Source of the DNA: JAFALX01 sp050734185
GTDB lineage: Bacteria > Chloroflexota > Dormibacteria > Aeolococcales > Aeolococcaceae
Direction of reading: 5' to 3'
Assembly (NCBI GenBank): GCA_050734185.1
Contig: JBOHUE010000183.1
Coordinates: 1-25,381 of the forward strand
Length of the DNA stretch: 25,381 bases
Of the stretch, positions 15,964 through 23,244 are shown in pieces. The notes beneath the pieces are model-generated. The model was given only the letters and a program-made list of their open reading frames with translations, did no database searches and had not been told where the DNA came from. The number at the start of each line of letters is the position of its first letter. Within the stretch, counting starts at the first letter, position 1. A program made the position numbers and the translations under genes.

Positions 15964-16550
15964 AGCTGCACGAGCTCCACGCGGCCGCGGGCAGCCGCAA
16001 GCGCCGCGATCGTGTGGGTCGCGGCATCTCGGCCGGCAAGGGCAAGACATCCGGTCGTGGCCAGAAGGGTCAGGGCTCGCGCGCGGGCTTCGGGCTGCCG
16101 ATCGGCTTCGAGGGCGGCCAGATGCCCCTCACCCAGCGGCTGCCGAAGCTGCGCGGCTTTCACAACAAATGGCGGAAGGAATTCGCGCCCGTCAACCTGG
16201 GCAAGCTGAACCGGTTCGAAAGCGGCAGCACCGTCGACGGTGAAGTGCTCGCGAGTGCCGGACTCATCGCCAAGGCGACGACGCCGGTGAAGGTCCTCGC
16301 CGCCGGTGAGATTCGCACCAAGTTGACGCTGCGTGTGCATCGCATCTCGAAGGCGGCGCGCGTCGCCGTGGAAGCGGCTGGTGGCACGGTCGAGCTGCTC
16401 GATGTCGCCGAACCGAAGGTTGCGAGCGCGCCCGTGGTCGCGGCGTCCGCCCCCGAGGCTGCGGCACCGGCCGCCGACGAGGCGGCTGCCGCCGCACCGG
16501 CCCGCCCCGCGCGGCGCCGCACTAAAGGACCGGCAGAGGACTCAGAGTGA
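15960..16550 (+). CDS. rplO: 50S ribosomal protein L15 with Ala/Pro tail
   Basis: L15 is a late-assembling 50S protein linking several rRNA domains. Residues 1-148 are standard: KLHELHAAAGSRKRRDRVGRG, GKGKTSGRGQKGQGSRAGFGLPIGFEGGQMPLTQRLPKLRGF, and a C-terminal domain with TVELLDV. Residues 149-196 form an added tail: Ala/Pro/Val-rich, then RPARRRTKG and an acidic end. Typical length is 145-150. The start overlaps rpmD and the end overlaps secY, each by 4 nt. Confidence 0.96.
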   Translation: MKLHELHAAAGSRKRRDRVGRGISAGKGKTSGRGQKGQGSRAGFGLPIGFEGGQMPLTQRLPKLRGFHNKWRKEFAPVNLGKLNRFESGSTVDGEVLASAGLIAKATTPVKVLAAGEIRTKLTLRVHRISKAARVAVEAAGGTVELLDVAEPKVASAPVVAASAPEAAAPAADEAAAAAPARPARRRTKGPAEDSE

Positions 16551-17881
16551 ATCTCGCCCAGGCGCTGGTGCAGGCGTTCCGGATCCCGGAACTCCGTCGC
16601 AAGCTCCTGTTCACCCTGGGGCTGCTCCTCGCGTTCCGGGTGATGGCGAGCATCTCCATCCCCGGCGCCAACAGCGCCGCGCTCAACGATCTCTTCAACA
16701 GCAACACGCTCCTCTCGCTGCTGAACCTCTTCAGTGGCGGCGGCCTTTCACGGCTCACCATCGTCGCCGAAGGCCTGAACCCCTACATCAACGCGACGAT
16801 CATCATGCAGCTGATGACCGTGGTCTCCACCCGGCTCAAGGAATTGAGCAAGGAAGGAGAGCAGGGCCGCAAGAAGATCACGCGCTACACCCGCTGGCTC
16901 ACCGTTCCCCTTGCCGCACTGCAGGGCTACGGCTTCATGGCGCTGTTCACCAACCCGCAGCTTACCCCGCACGGCGCGATCCTCAACAACCCCTCGCCGG
17001 CGACCGAGATCAGCGTCATCCTGGTGCTCACGGCGGGCACCGTCATCGCGATGTGGCTCGGCGAGCTCATCACCGAGTACGGCGTGGGCAACGGCGTCTC
17101 GCTGATCATCTTCGTCGGCATCATCGGCCGCCTGCCCGGTTCGCTGATCTCCTACGGCAGCACCGGCGGCAGCTCGCACGTCGTGCAGCTGGTGGTCATG
17201 ACGATCATCGCAGTCCTCGTCACCGCGGCAATCATCGAGGTGCAACAAGCGCAACGAAAAATACCGGTGCAGTCTGCGCAACGGGTGCTCAACCCGCGCA
17301 CCGGCATGGCTGCGGCGGGACGGCGCAACTTCTTACCCCTGCGAGTGAACGCCGCGGGCGTCATCCCGATCATCTTCGCCATCTCGATCATGACGTTCCC
17401 CACGATCTTCGCGAACCTGTTCGCCAATGCGGGGGGATTCCTGCAGAGCGCGTCGACGTGGATCCAGCAGAACTGGCAGCCGACGGGGCCGTCGATCCCG
17501 ATCAACATCCTCTACAACGGCATCTATTTCATGCTGGTTCTCGGCTTCACGTACTTCTATACGGCGGTCGTCTTCGACCCCGTGGACGTGTCCGACAACC
17601 TCAAGAAACAGTCGACGTTCATTCCAGGCATCAGACCCGGTCGAAGTACCGCGGAGTACCTGGGCCGCGTGATGGGACGCATCACGCTGGCCGGGGCGCT
17701 CTTCCTTGCGCTCATCACCGTGGTGCTACCGCTCGCCACGGCGGCGATCACTCAGGTGAATCCAACGAGCCTCTACCTCGGTGGCACAGCGATCCTGATT
17801 GTCGTCGGCGTCGCGCTCGACACGATGAAACAGATCGAGACCCAGCTGCTCATGCGGCAGTACAAGGGCTTCATCAAGTGA
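16547..17881 (+). CDS. secY: Protein translocase subunit SecY
   Basis: SecY is the central channel of the Sec translocon in the cytoplasmic membrane. The 444-residue product has the expected ten hydrophobic segments, beginning around 18-38, 117-136, 155-175, 182-200, 212-232, 266-288, 325-343, 378-398 and 408-426, plus a short plug region near 52-75. Conserved blocks are GLNPYINATIIMQLM (77-91), the cytoplasmic RKIPVQSAQRV (237-247), LRVNAAGVIPIIFA (265-278) and GVALDTMKQIETQLLMRQYKGF near the end. GTG start overlaps rplO by GTGA. SecE and SecG would be elsewhere. Confidence 0.97.
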   Translation: MNLAQALVQAFRIPELRRKLLFTLGLLLAFRVMASISIPGANSAALNDLFNSNTLLSLLNLFSGGGLSRLTIVAEGLNPYINATIIMQLMTVVSTRLKELSKEGEQGRKKITRYTRWLTVPLAALQGYGFMALFTNPQLTPHGAILNNPSPATEISVILVLTAGTVIAMWLGELITEYGVGNGVSLIIFVGIIGRLPGSLISYGSTGGSSHVVQLVVMTIIAVLVTAAIIEVQQAQRKIPVQSAQRVLNPRTGMAAAGRRNFLPLRVNAAGVIPIIFAISIMTFPTIFANLFANAGGFLQSASTWIQQNWQPTGPSIPINILYNGIYFMLVLGFTYFYTAVVFDPVDVSDNLKKQSTFIPGIRPGRSTAEYLGRVMGRITLAGALFLALITVVLPLATAAITQVNPTSLYLGGTAILIVVGVALDTMKQIETQLLMRQYKGFIK

Positions 17882-18462
17882 TCGTCGTGCTGTTCGGGCC
17901 GCCCGGGAGTGGCAAGGGAACGCAGGCGCACACGGTCGCGACGCGCCTCGGCATCCCGCATGTCGCCACCGGCGACATCCTGCGCGACGAGGTTTCGCGC
18001 GGCACCGAGCTCGGGCGCGAGGCGGAGCCGGTCATGAGCAGCGGGAATCTGGTGTCGGACGACCTGATCGTGCGCATCATCGAGTCGCGGCTGCGCAACC
18101 CGGACGCCAAGAGCGGCGCGCTGCTCGACGGCTTCCCGCGCACCGTGCCCCAGGCGGAGGCGCTCGATGCAATGCTCACGCGCAGCAAGCGATCCGTCGA
18201 CGTCGTGCTTGCGCTGCAGGTGAACGACGACGAGCTGCGACGCAGGGTGTTGCATCGCGCCGAGGTCGAGGGACGGTCGGACGACACGATGACCGCGTTC
18301 GAGCACCGGCTCGACACCTACGCCACGGAGACGGCACCGGTGCTCGACTACTACCGAGGCACCGGCACGCGTCTCGCCGAGGTCGACGGCATCGGCGACG
18401 TCGACGACGTCACCAACCGAATCATCGCCGCGCTGTCGCGCGACGGGGCAAGCACTGCGTGA
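17878..18462 (+). CDS. adk: Adenylate kinase, short-LID form
   Basis: Adenylate kinase interconverts ATP plus AMP and two ADP in the cytoplasm. The 194-residue product has the P-loop GPPGSGKGTQ at 7-16, the AMP-binding segment ATGDILRDEV (30-39), DGFPRT at 84-89, and the LID-side arginines in RVLHRAEVEGRSDD (123-136). The region between these arginines is short, so this is the short-LID form without the four-cysteine zinc domain. The GTG start overlaps the secY stop as GTGA. The frame is open far upstream through secY, but only this part is adenylate kinase. It is followed by map with a 4-nt overlap. Confidence 0.96.
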   Translation: MIVVLFGPPGSGKGTQAHTVATRLGIPHVATGDILRDEVSRGTELGREAEPVMSSGNLVSDDLIVRIIESRLRNPDAKSGALLDGFPRTVPQAEALDAMLTRSKRSVDVVLALQVNDDELRRRVLHRAEVEGRSDDTMTAFEHRLDTYATETAPVLDYYRGTGTRLAEVDGIGDVDDVTNRIIAALSRDGASTA

Positions 18463-19256
18463 ACGTCGCCCGAGTCGAGAGCTTTCGGCTGAAGAAGCCC
18501 GCGGAGATCGACAAGATGCGTGTGTCGGGCCGGATCCTCGGCGCGTGCCTGTCGGAGGTCGCCGCCTCTGTACGTCCGGGCGTCACCACCGACGACCTGG
18601 ACAGGGTGGCCGACACCTTCATCCGCGACCACGGCGCCATCCCCGGATTCATTGGCTACAACGGCTTCCCCAAGTCGATCTGCATCTCGGTCAACGACGA
18701 GGTGGTGCACGGGATCCCGGGCCCCCGCGTGCTGGCCGACGGCGACCTGGTGTCGCTCGACTGCGGGCTGATCCTCGACGGCTGGTGGGCCGACAGCGGC
18801 TATTCGGTCCCCTGTGGGCGGGCGCCGGCTGACGTGTTGCGTCTGATCGACGTGACCGCCCAGGCTCTCGAGCACGGGATCGCTGCGGCCCGGCCGGGCA
18901 ACCACATCGGCGACATCGGCCACGCGGTGCAGACGTTTGTGGAGGCGCAGGGCTACTCGGTGGTCCGGCAGTTCGTCGGCCACGGCATCGGCCGCGACAT
19001 GCACGAGCCGCCCCAGGTCCCGAACTACGGGCGGGCCGGCACGGGCAACCTGCTCAAGCCGGGCTACGTGCTGGCGATCGAGCCCATGGTCAACGCCGGC
19101 CGGCCAGAGGTCCACATCATCGATGACGAATGGACCGTGGTCACCGACGACCACCGGCTCAGCTCGTACGCCGAGCACACCGTGGCGATCACCGAATCGG
19201 GGCCAGAGGTCCTCACGCTGCGGCCCGAGGCCGTGATTGCGGCCGGGGCCGCCTGA
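18459..19256 (+). CDS. map: Methionine aminopeptidase, type I
   Basis: This enzyme removes the initiator methionine from new proteins. The 265-residue product has the creatinase-type fold with all five metal ligands in place: Asp101 (LDCG), Asp112 (ADSG), His175 (VGHGIGRDMHE), Glu208 (AIEPM) and Glu239 (AEHT). His84 in VVHGIPG matches the substrate-binding histidine. No N-terminal zinc-finger extension is present. GTG start overlaps adk by 4 nt. The gene ends the spc group; a 167-nt gap with promoter features follows and infA is not there. Confidence 0.96.
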   Translation: MNVARVESFRLKKPAEIDKMRVSGRILGACLSEVAASVRPGVTTDDLDRVADTFIRDHGAIPGFIGYNGFPKSICISVNDEVVHGIPGPRVLADGDLVSLDCGLILDGWWADSGYSVPCGRAPADVLRLIDVTAQALEHGIAAARPGNHIGDIGHAVQTFVEAQGYSVVRQFVGHGIGRDMHEPPQVPNYGRAGTGNLLKPGYVLAIEPMVNAGRPEVHIIDDEWTVVTDDHRLSSYAEHTVAITESGPEVLTLRPEAVIAAGAA

Positions 19257-19423
19257 GCCGCCGTGATTTGTAATCACGCTTGCCGGTATACTCGGGAAAC
19301 CGGCAATAATCCGAGCGATTTCAGCGCGCCCAACGCGCCCATTCGACTGGGAGCGGCGGCGCCGGGATCGCAGGGTGACGTGGGCGGGGTCCCGTCCGAT
19401 ACAGGAGCAGGCGAACACACGAC
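19257..19423 (+). promoter_or_regulatory. Probable alpha-operon promoter with overlapping palindromes
   Basis: This 167-nt gap holds no gene. TATACT (19287-19292) is a strong -10 candidate. The spot 17 nt upstream (19264-19269) lacks a good -35 and lies inside a perfect 17-nt palindrome, CGTGATT-TGT-AATCACG (19262-19278). A second inverted repeat, TTGCCGG (19280-19286) and CCGGCAA (19300-19306), flanks the -10. An alternative promoter is TTGCCG (19280-19285) with AATAAT (19305-19310) at 19-nt spacing. The palindrome could be an operator for an activator or repressor, or the stem of a transcript end for map; no T-tract follows, which argues against a terminator. A start near 19299 would give a 125-nt leader before rpmJ. 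Confidence 0.5.
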
Positions 19424-19537
19424 ATGAAAGTCAGGACATCGGTCAAGAAGATGTGCGACCGCTGCAAGATCATCAAGCGGCACGGCGCCGTTCGCGTGAT
19501 CTGCGAAAACGCAAAGCACAAGCAGAGACAGGGGTAA
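19424..19537 (+). CDS. rpmJ: 50S ribosomal protein L36, zinc form
   Basis: L36 is the smallest 50S protein and binds 23S rRNA. The 37-codon product starts MKVRTSVKKMCDRCKIIKRH and ends with a QRQG tail. Zinc ligands Cys11, Cys14, Cys27 and His32 are all present, so this is the C+ form. ATG at 19424 is the family start; an AGGAG (19402-19406) lies rather far upstream. It leads the alpha group and is followed after 7 nt by rpsM. Confidence 0.94.
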   Translation: MKVRTSVKKMCDRCKIIKRHGAVRVICENAKHKQRQG

Positions 19538-19544
19538 CGGCGAA

Positions 19545-19928
19545 TTGGCACGTATTGCTGGCGTCGACGTTCCGCGCGACAAGCGGATCGAGATCGGCCT
19601 GACGTACATCTACGGCATCGGGCTGACGACGTCGCGTCGCATGCTGTCGCTCGCGGGCATCTCGGTGGACACACGCGTGCGGGATCTGAGCGATGCCCAG
19701 GTCGGCAAGCTCCGCGACGTCATCTCCAAGCAGCTGCAGGGGCGGGTCGAGGGCGACCTCCGTCGACAGATCGCGCTCAACATCAAGCGGCTGATGGAGA
19801 TCGGCACGTACCGTGGTCTGCGACATCGACGCGGTCTGCCGGTGCGCGGGCAACGGACCCGAACCAATGCCCGTACCCGCAGAGGACCCAAGAAGACTGT
19901 GGGCGTGCGCCGCAAGAAGGCCAAATGA
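19545..19928 (+). CDS. rpsM: 30S ribosomal protein S13
   Basis: S13 lies at the head of the 30S subunit and contacts L5, the P-site tRNA and S19. The 127-residue product begins with a TTG start followed by ARIAGVDVPRDKRIEIGLTYIYGIG, the universal S13 N-terminus, so the rare start is well supported. Further blocks are RVEGDLRRQIALNIKRLMEIGTYRGLRHRRGLPVRGQRTRTNARTRRG and a basic GPKKTVGVRRKKAK tail. A GGGGT site lies 9 nt upstream. A 10-bp imperfect hairpin begins at its stop codon. Confidence 0.96.
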   Translation: MARIAGVDVPRDKRIEIGLTYIYGIGLTTSRRMLSLAGISVDTRVRDLSDAQVGKLRDVISKQLQGRVEGDLRRQIALNIKRLMEIGTYRGLRHRRGLPVRGQRTRTNARTRRGPKKTVGVRRKKAK

Positions 19929-19958
19929 CGACGCTCATCTCCGTCATCAGCGGCGTCA
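19926..19958 (+). promoter_or_regulatory. Hairpin at the rpsM-rpsK junction
   Basis: TGACGACGCT (19926-19935), which includes the rpsM stop codon, pairs with AGCGGCGTCA (19949-19958) over ten positions with one A-G mismatch and a 13-nt loop. The stem ends 14 nt before the rpsK ATG. The stretch between stem and start has no clear ribosome site. No T-tract follows, so it is not a terminator. It may control rpsK translation or be an mRNA processing site. Confidence 0.4.
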
Positions 19959-19972
19959 GACCTGCATAGACA

Positions 19973-20368
19973 ATGCCAAAGAAGAAGAAGACAGTCCGAA
20001 CCCGTCGCCGCGAGCGCAAGAACATCGCGGTGGGGCACGCCCACGTGCTGGCGACGTTCAACAACACGATCGTCAGCCTCACCGACCCCTCTGGCAACGT
20101 GCTGGCCTGGGGCTCCGCCGGTGGCCAGGGCTTCAAGGGATCGCGCAAGAGCACGCCGTTTGCCGCGCAGGTGACGGCCGAGGCCGCCGCGCGCAAGGCG
20201 ATGGAACACGGACTGCGTCAGGTCGAGATCTTCGTCAAAGGCCCCGGCGCCGGTCGAGAGGCAGCGATCCGCAGCCTGCAGGCGTCCGGTCTCGAGGTGA
20301 CCGCGATCTCCGATGTCACGCCGATTCCGCACAACGGCTGCCGCCCGCCAAAGCGGCGTCGGGTGTAG
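19973..20368 (+). CDS. rpsK: 30S ribosomal protein S11
   Basis: S11 forms the platform of the 30S subunit near the E site. The 131-residue product has a basic start MPKKKKTVRTRRRERKN, then VGHAHVLATFNNTIVSLTDPSGNVLAWGSAG, GFKGSRKSTPFAAQVTAEAAARKAMEHG, VEIFVKGPGAGREAAIRSLQASGLEVTAISDVTPIPHNGCRPPKRRRV. The last block, including the Asn-Gly prone to isoaspartate formation, is fully conserved. The 44-nt gap to rpsM is the largest inside the alpha group. Confidence 0.97.
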   Translation: MPKKKKTVRTRRRERKNIAVGHAHVLATFNNTIVSLTDPSGNVLAWGSAGGQGFKGSRKSTPFAAQVTAEAAARKAMEHGLRQVEIFVKGPGAGREAAIRSLQASGLEVTAISDVTPIPHNGCRPPKRRRV

Positions 20369-20373
20369 AGGCC

Positions 20374-21003
20374 ATGGCAAATCAGTCCGGTCCGGTCTGC
20401 CGCCTCTGCCGCCGCGAGGGAGCGAAGCTGTACCTCAAGGGGCAGAAGTGCATCACCAACTGCGTCTTCGACAAGCGCAGCGGCCTTCTTCCGGGTCAGC
20501 ACGGCCTCGCTGGCCGGGGCCAGGGGTGCGACTACGGCATCCAGCTGCGCGCCAAGCAGCGGGCACGGCGCCTCTATGGAGTGCTCGAAACGCAGTTTCA
20601 GCACTACTTCGAGCGTGCGGAGAGCAGCGCCGGTGTCACCGGAACTGTGCTCCTGCAGCACCTCGAGCGCCGTCTCGACAACGTGGTGTACCGGCTCGGC
20701 TTCGCGGCCTCGCGACGCGAGGGGCGGCAGCTGGTGACGCACCGGCACTTCGTGGTGAACGGCAGAACGGTCAATGTCCCGTCGGCCCAGGTCCGCCCCG
20801 GCGACGTTGTCGAGGTGCGTGAGAAGAGCCGCAAGATGCTGCCAATCGAGAACGCGCAGCAGCTCCTCGGCAATCGCTCCGTGCCCGAGTGGCTGGCACT
20901 GGATGCGACCGCGTTGCGCGGCACCATTGTCAGGCTGCCCGAGCGCAGTGAAATGGAGCAGGCGGTCGACGAGCAGTTGATCGTTGAGTACTACTCCCGA
21001 TGA
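20374..21003 (+). CDS. rpsD: 30S ribosomal protein S4, zinc form
   Basis: S4 is a primary 16S rRNA binder and assembly initiator; in many bacteria it also represses its own mRNA. The 209-residue product has four N-terminal cysteines (9, 12, 26, 30) that form a zinc site, then GLLPGQHG, the KQRARRLYGVLETQFQHYFERA helix region, and an S4 RNA-binding domain with LLQHLERRLDNVVYRLGFAASRREGRQLVTHRHFVVNGRTVNVPS. The end VDEQLIVEYYSR is typical. The ATG at 20374 is the family start, 5 nt after rpsK. The final cysteine pair is spaced CxxxC, slightly tighter than the CxxxxC I expect. Confidence 0.96.
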   Translation: MANQSGPVCRLCRREGAKLYLKGQKCITNCVFDKRSGLLPGQHGLAGRGQGCDYGIQLRAKQRARRLYGVLETQFQHYFERAESSAGVTGTVLLQHLERRLDNVVYRLGFAASRREGRQLVTHRHFVVNGRTVNVPSAQVRPGDVVEVREKSRKMLPIENAQQLLGNRSVPEWLALDATALRGTIVRLPERSEMEQAVDEQLIVEYYSR

Positions 21004-21039
21004 CGCCACTCAGTTGCGCCCATATCCGAGGTTATCCCT

Positions 21040-22014
21040 ATGGCTGTTGATCTGATCACCGCACCGACCGTCAAAGAGGTTCTCACGCGCGCCGACTACG
21101 GCAAGTTCGAGATCGAGCCACTGGAGCCGGGCTTCGGCACCACGCTTGGCAACTCGCTCCGGCGCGTGCTGCTCTCGTCGCTCCCGGGTGCGGCGATCAC
21201 CTCGGTCTCCATCGATGGCATCGCGCACGAATTCAGCGCCATCGACCACGTCAAGGAGGACGTGACCGAGATCCTGCTGAACATCAAGGAGATCAACGTG
21301 GTCTCGCACAGCGAGGATCCCGTGCGGCTCTCGCTCGACGTTCGCGGCCCCAAGGATGTCACCGCCGGGGACATCGAGACGCCGAGCGACGTCGAGATCG
21401 CCAACCCCGATCACCACATCGCCACGCTGGACTCGCCCAAGGCGCAGCTGCGCATGGATCTGATGGTCGAGCAGGGCAAGGGCTACGTCCCCGCAGAGCA
21501 GAACAAGAAGGAAGGCCAGCCCATCGGCGTGATCCGCATCGACGCGATCTACACGCCGGTGCGCAAGGCGAACTTCTCTGTCGAGAGGACGCGCGTCGGG
21601 CAGGACACGGACTGGGACAAGCTCGTCGTGGAGGTGTGGACCAACGGCACCATCGCCCCGGTCGAGGCCGTGTCCCGTGCCGCCGGGCTGTTCACCGAGC
21701 ACCTCGACCTGTTCGTCCGCTTCGGCGACAACCTGGTCGCACCGCTGGTGCGTCAGACGCGCGGCAATGACCTGCCCAGCCGCCTCGCCGACGTGCCCAT
21801 CGAGGAGCTCGATCTCTCGGTGCGCGCGCTCAACTGCCTCAAGGCGAACGACATCACCCGCGTGGGTCAGCTCGTTGGCATGAAGCAGGAGGAGCTGCTC
21901 ACGCTGCGCAATTTCGGGCAGAAGTCGCTCGACGAGATCAAGGAGAAGCTCACGCAGCGCGGGTTCGTCACCGACGAGGAGCTGGAGACCTTGTTCCAGC
22001 CCATGGGGCACTGA
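21040..22014 (+). CDS. rpoA: RNA polymerase alpha subunit
   Basis: The alpha dimer is the assembly platform of RNA polymerase and its C-terminal domain contacts activators and UP elements. The 324-residue product has an N-terminal domain (about 1-235) with EPLEPGFGTTLGNSLRRVLLSSLPGAAI and AIYTPVRKANFSVERTRVG, and an intact C-terminal domain (about 250-310) with IEELDLSVRALNCLKANDITRVGQLVGMKQEELLTLRNFGQKSLDEIKEKL. A GAGGT site lies about 8 nt before ATG. It lies between rpsD and rplQ as usual and shares the mRNA. Confidence 0.97.
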   Translation: MAVDLITAPTVKEVLTRADYGKFEIEPLEPGFGTTLGNSLRRVLLSSLPGAAITSVSIDGIAHEFSAIDHVKEDVTEILLNIKEINVVSHSEDPVRLSLDVRGPKDVTAGDIETPSDVEIANPDHHIATLDSPKAQLRMDLMVEQGKGYVPAEQNKKEGQPIGVIRIDAIYTPVRKANFSVERTRVGQDTDWDKLVVEVWTNGTIAPVEAVSRAAGLFTEHLDLFVRFGDNLVAPLVRQTRGNDLPSRLADVPIEELDLSVRALNCLKANDITRVGQLVGMKQEELLTLRNFGQKSLDEIKEKLTQRGFVTDEELETLFQPMGH

Positions 22015-22024
22015 CCAAGCACTC

Positions 22025-22378
22025 ATGCGTCACCGCATCGCCGGTCGTAAGTTCGGGCGCAGCGCAGCGCATCGCCAGGCGATGACGCGCAACCAGGTCA
22101 CGCAGCTGCTCCGCTACGGACGCATCACGACCACCGAGGCGAAGGCCAAGGAGCTGCGGCGCTGGGTGGAGCGCGTCATCACCGACGCCAAGCCGGACGA
22201 CGTGCACGCGCGGCGCAAGGTCGGCCGCTACGTGAACGACCGTGAGGTCAGCGTGAAGCTGTTCACCACGTACCTCGAGCGCTATCGCGACCGGCCCGGC
22301 GGGTACACGCGGGTGATCAAGCTGACACCGCGCCCGAGCGACAACTCGCCGATGGCGATCATCGAGCTGGTGCCGTGA
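22025..22378 (+). CDS. rplQ: 50S ribosomal protein L17
   Basis: L17 lies around the tunnel exit. The 117-residue product has MRHRIAGRKFGRSAAHRQAMTRNQVTQLLRYGRITTTEAKAKELRRWVERVIT, the near-universal N-terminal block, then ARRKVGRYVNDREVSVKLFTTYLERYRDRPGGYTRVIKLTPRPSDNSPMAIIELV. Length is normal. It ends with a 4-nt GTGA overlap with rplM. truA and ecf transporter genes, often found at this junction in related bacteria, are absent. Confidence 0.97.
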   Translation: MRHRIAGRKFGRSAAHRQAMTRNQVTQLLRYGRITTTEAKAKELRRWVERVITDAKPDDVHARRKVGRYVNDREVSVKLFTTYLERYRDRPGGYTRVIKLTPRPSDNSPMAIIELVP

Positions 22379-22842
22379 GCCAGACCACGTATCAGGCCAG
22401 CCCGGGGAGCGTGCCCGCGGAGTGGTACCTGGTCGACGCCAGGGGCCAGACCCTCGGTCGCCTCGCGGTCAACATCGCGCGCGTGCTGCGCGGCAAGCAC
22501 CGCCCGGTGTACACGCCGCACGTGAACACGGGCGAGCACGTGGTCGTGATCAACGCGCGCGACATCGTCGTCACCGGACGCAAGCGCACGAAGAAGGTCT
22601 ACGACCGCTACTCGGGGTACCCGAGCGGCCGCCGCGAGCGCACGTATGAACAGGCGGTGGCGCGCGACGCCACCTTCCCAATCACGAACGCGGTGCGCGG
22701 CATGCTGCAGCACAACACGCTCGGCGCGGAGCAGTTGAAGCGGCTGCGCGTCTATGCCGGCGACCGTCATCGCCAGGAGGCGCAGCAGCCGAAGCGAATC
22801 ACCTTCGGCGATCTGGGGGAGATCATCCATGCCAGCGACTGA
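22375..22842 (+). CDS. rplM: 50S ribosomal protein L13
   Basis: L13 is an early 50S assembly protein. The 155-residue product has EWYLVDARGQTLGRLAVNIARVLRGKHRPVYTPHVNTGEHVVVINA, VVTGRKRTKKVYDRYSGYPSGRRERTYEQAVARDATFPITNAVRGMLQHNTLG and a C-terminal VYAGDRHRQEAQQP. The GTG start overlaps rplQ by 4 nt, so rplM-rpsI is joined to the alpha operon. Length is about 10 residues above the usual 142-150 because of a short N-terminal extension. Confidence 0.97.
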   Translation: MSQTTYQASPGSVPAEWYLVDARGQTLGRLAVNIARVLRGKHRPVYTPHVNTGEHVVVINARDIVVTGRKRTKKVYDRYSGYPSGRRERTYEQAVARDATFPITNAVRGMLQHNTLGAEQLKRLRVYAGDRHRQEAQQPKRITFGDLGEIIHASD

Positions 22843-23230
22843 GACGCGGTACTACTACGGCACCGGGCGGCGCAAGACGTCGATCGCGCGGGTTCGCCTC
22901 AGTCATGGTGAGGGGACACTGCTGATCAACGAGCGCTCGCCAAGCGAGTACTTCGGTCGTCGCGACCTCGAGACCGTGGTCACGCAGCCGCTGCGCATCA
23001 CCGACACGATCGGCCGCTTCGCGGGGACGATCAAGGTCGAGGGCGGCGGCTCCGCGGGTCAGGCAGGCGCGGTGTGTCACGGCATTGCCCGCGCGCTCGT
23101 CGCGGCCGATCCGGAGCTGCGCGGGGTGCTCAAGAAAGCAGGCCTGCTCACGCGCGACTCGCGCGAGAAGGAGCGCAAGAAGTACGGCCTGAAGCGCGCC
23201 CGCAAAGCACCGCAGTACACGAAGCGCTAG
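22829..23230 (+). CDS. rpsI: 30S ribosomal protein S9
   Basis: S9 places its C-terminal tail at the P-site tRNA anticodon. The 133-residue product has RYYYGTGRRKTSIARVRLSHGEG, INERSPSEYFGRRDLETVVTQPL, IKVEGGGSAGQAGAVCHGIARALV and the conserved C-terminus LTRDSREKERKKYGLKRARKAPQYTKR, ending with the invariant KR. ATG at 22829 has a GGGGGAG site and overlaps rplM by 14 nt. An upstream in-frame start lies inside rplM and lacks homology. It is the last ribosomal protein gene in the window. Confidence 0.97.
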   Translation: MPATETRYYYGTGRRKTSIARVRLSHGEGTLLINERSPSEYFGRRDLETVVTQPLRITDTIGRFAGTIKVEGGGSAGQAGAVCHGIARALVAADPELRGVLKKAGLLTRDSREKERKKYGLKRARKAPQYTKR

Positions 23231-23244
23231 TACTCTCGCGCGAG

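Noticed and set aside
16333..17877. A very long open frame (over 500 codons) leading into adk in another frame of rplO and secY.
   Set aside because: It overlaps two certain genes, is Arg/His/Pro-rich low-complexity sequence typical of GC-rich shadow frames, and only the part from 17878 matches adenylate kinase.
19262..19278. The 17-nt palindrome as the intrinsic terminator of the spc operon.
   Set aside because: No run of T follows and the stem is A/T-rich and only 7 bp. It fits an operator or -35-region element better; kept as a finding but not called a terminator.
23234..23243. CTCGCGCGAG palindrome between rpsI and the WecG-type gene as a regulatory site.
   Set aside because: Ten-base GC palindromes are common by chance at this base composition, and nothing around it supports function.
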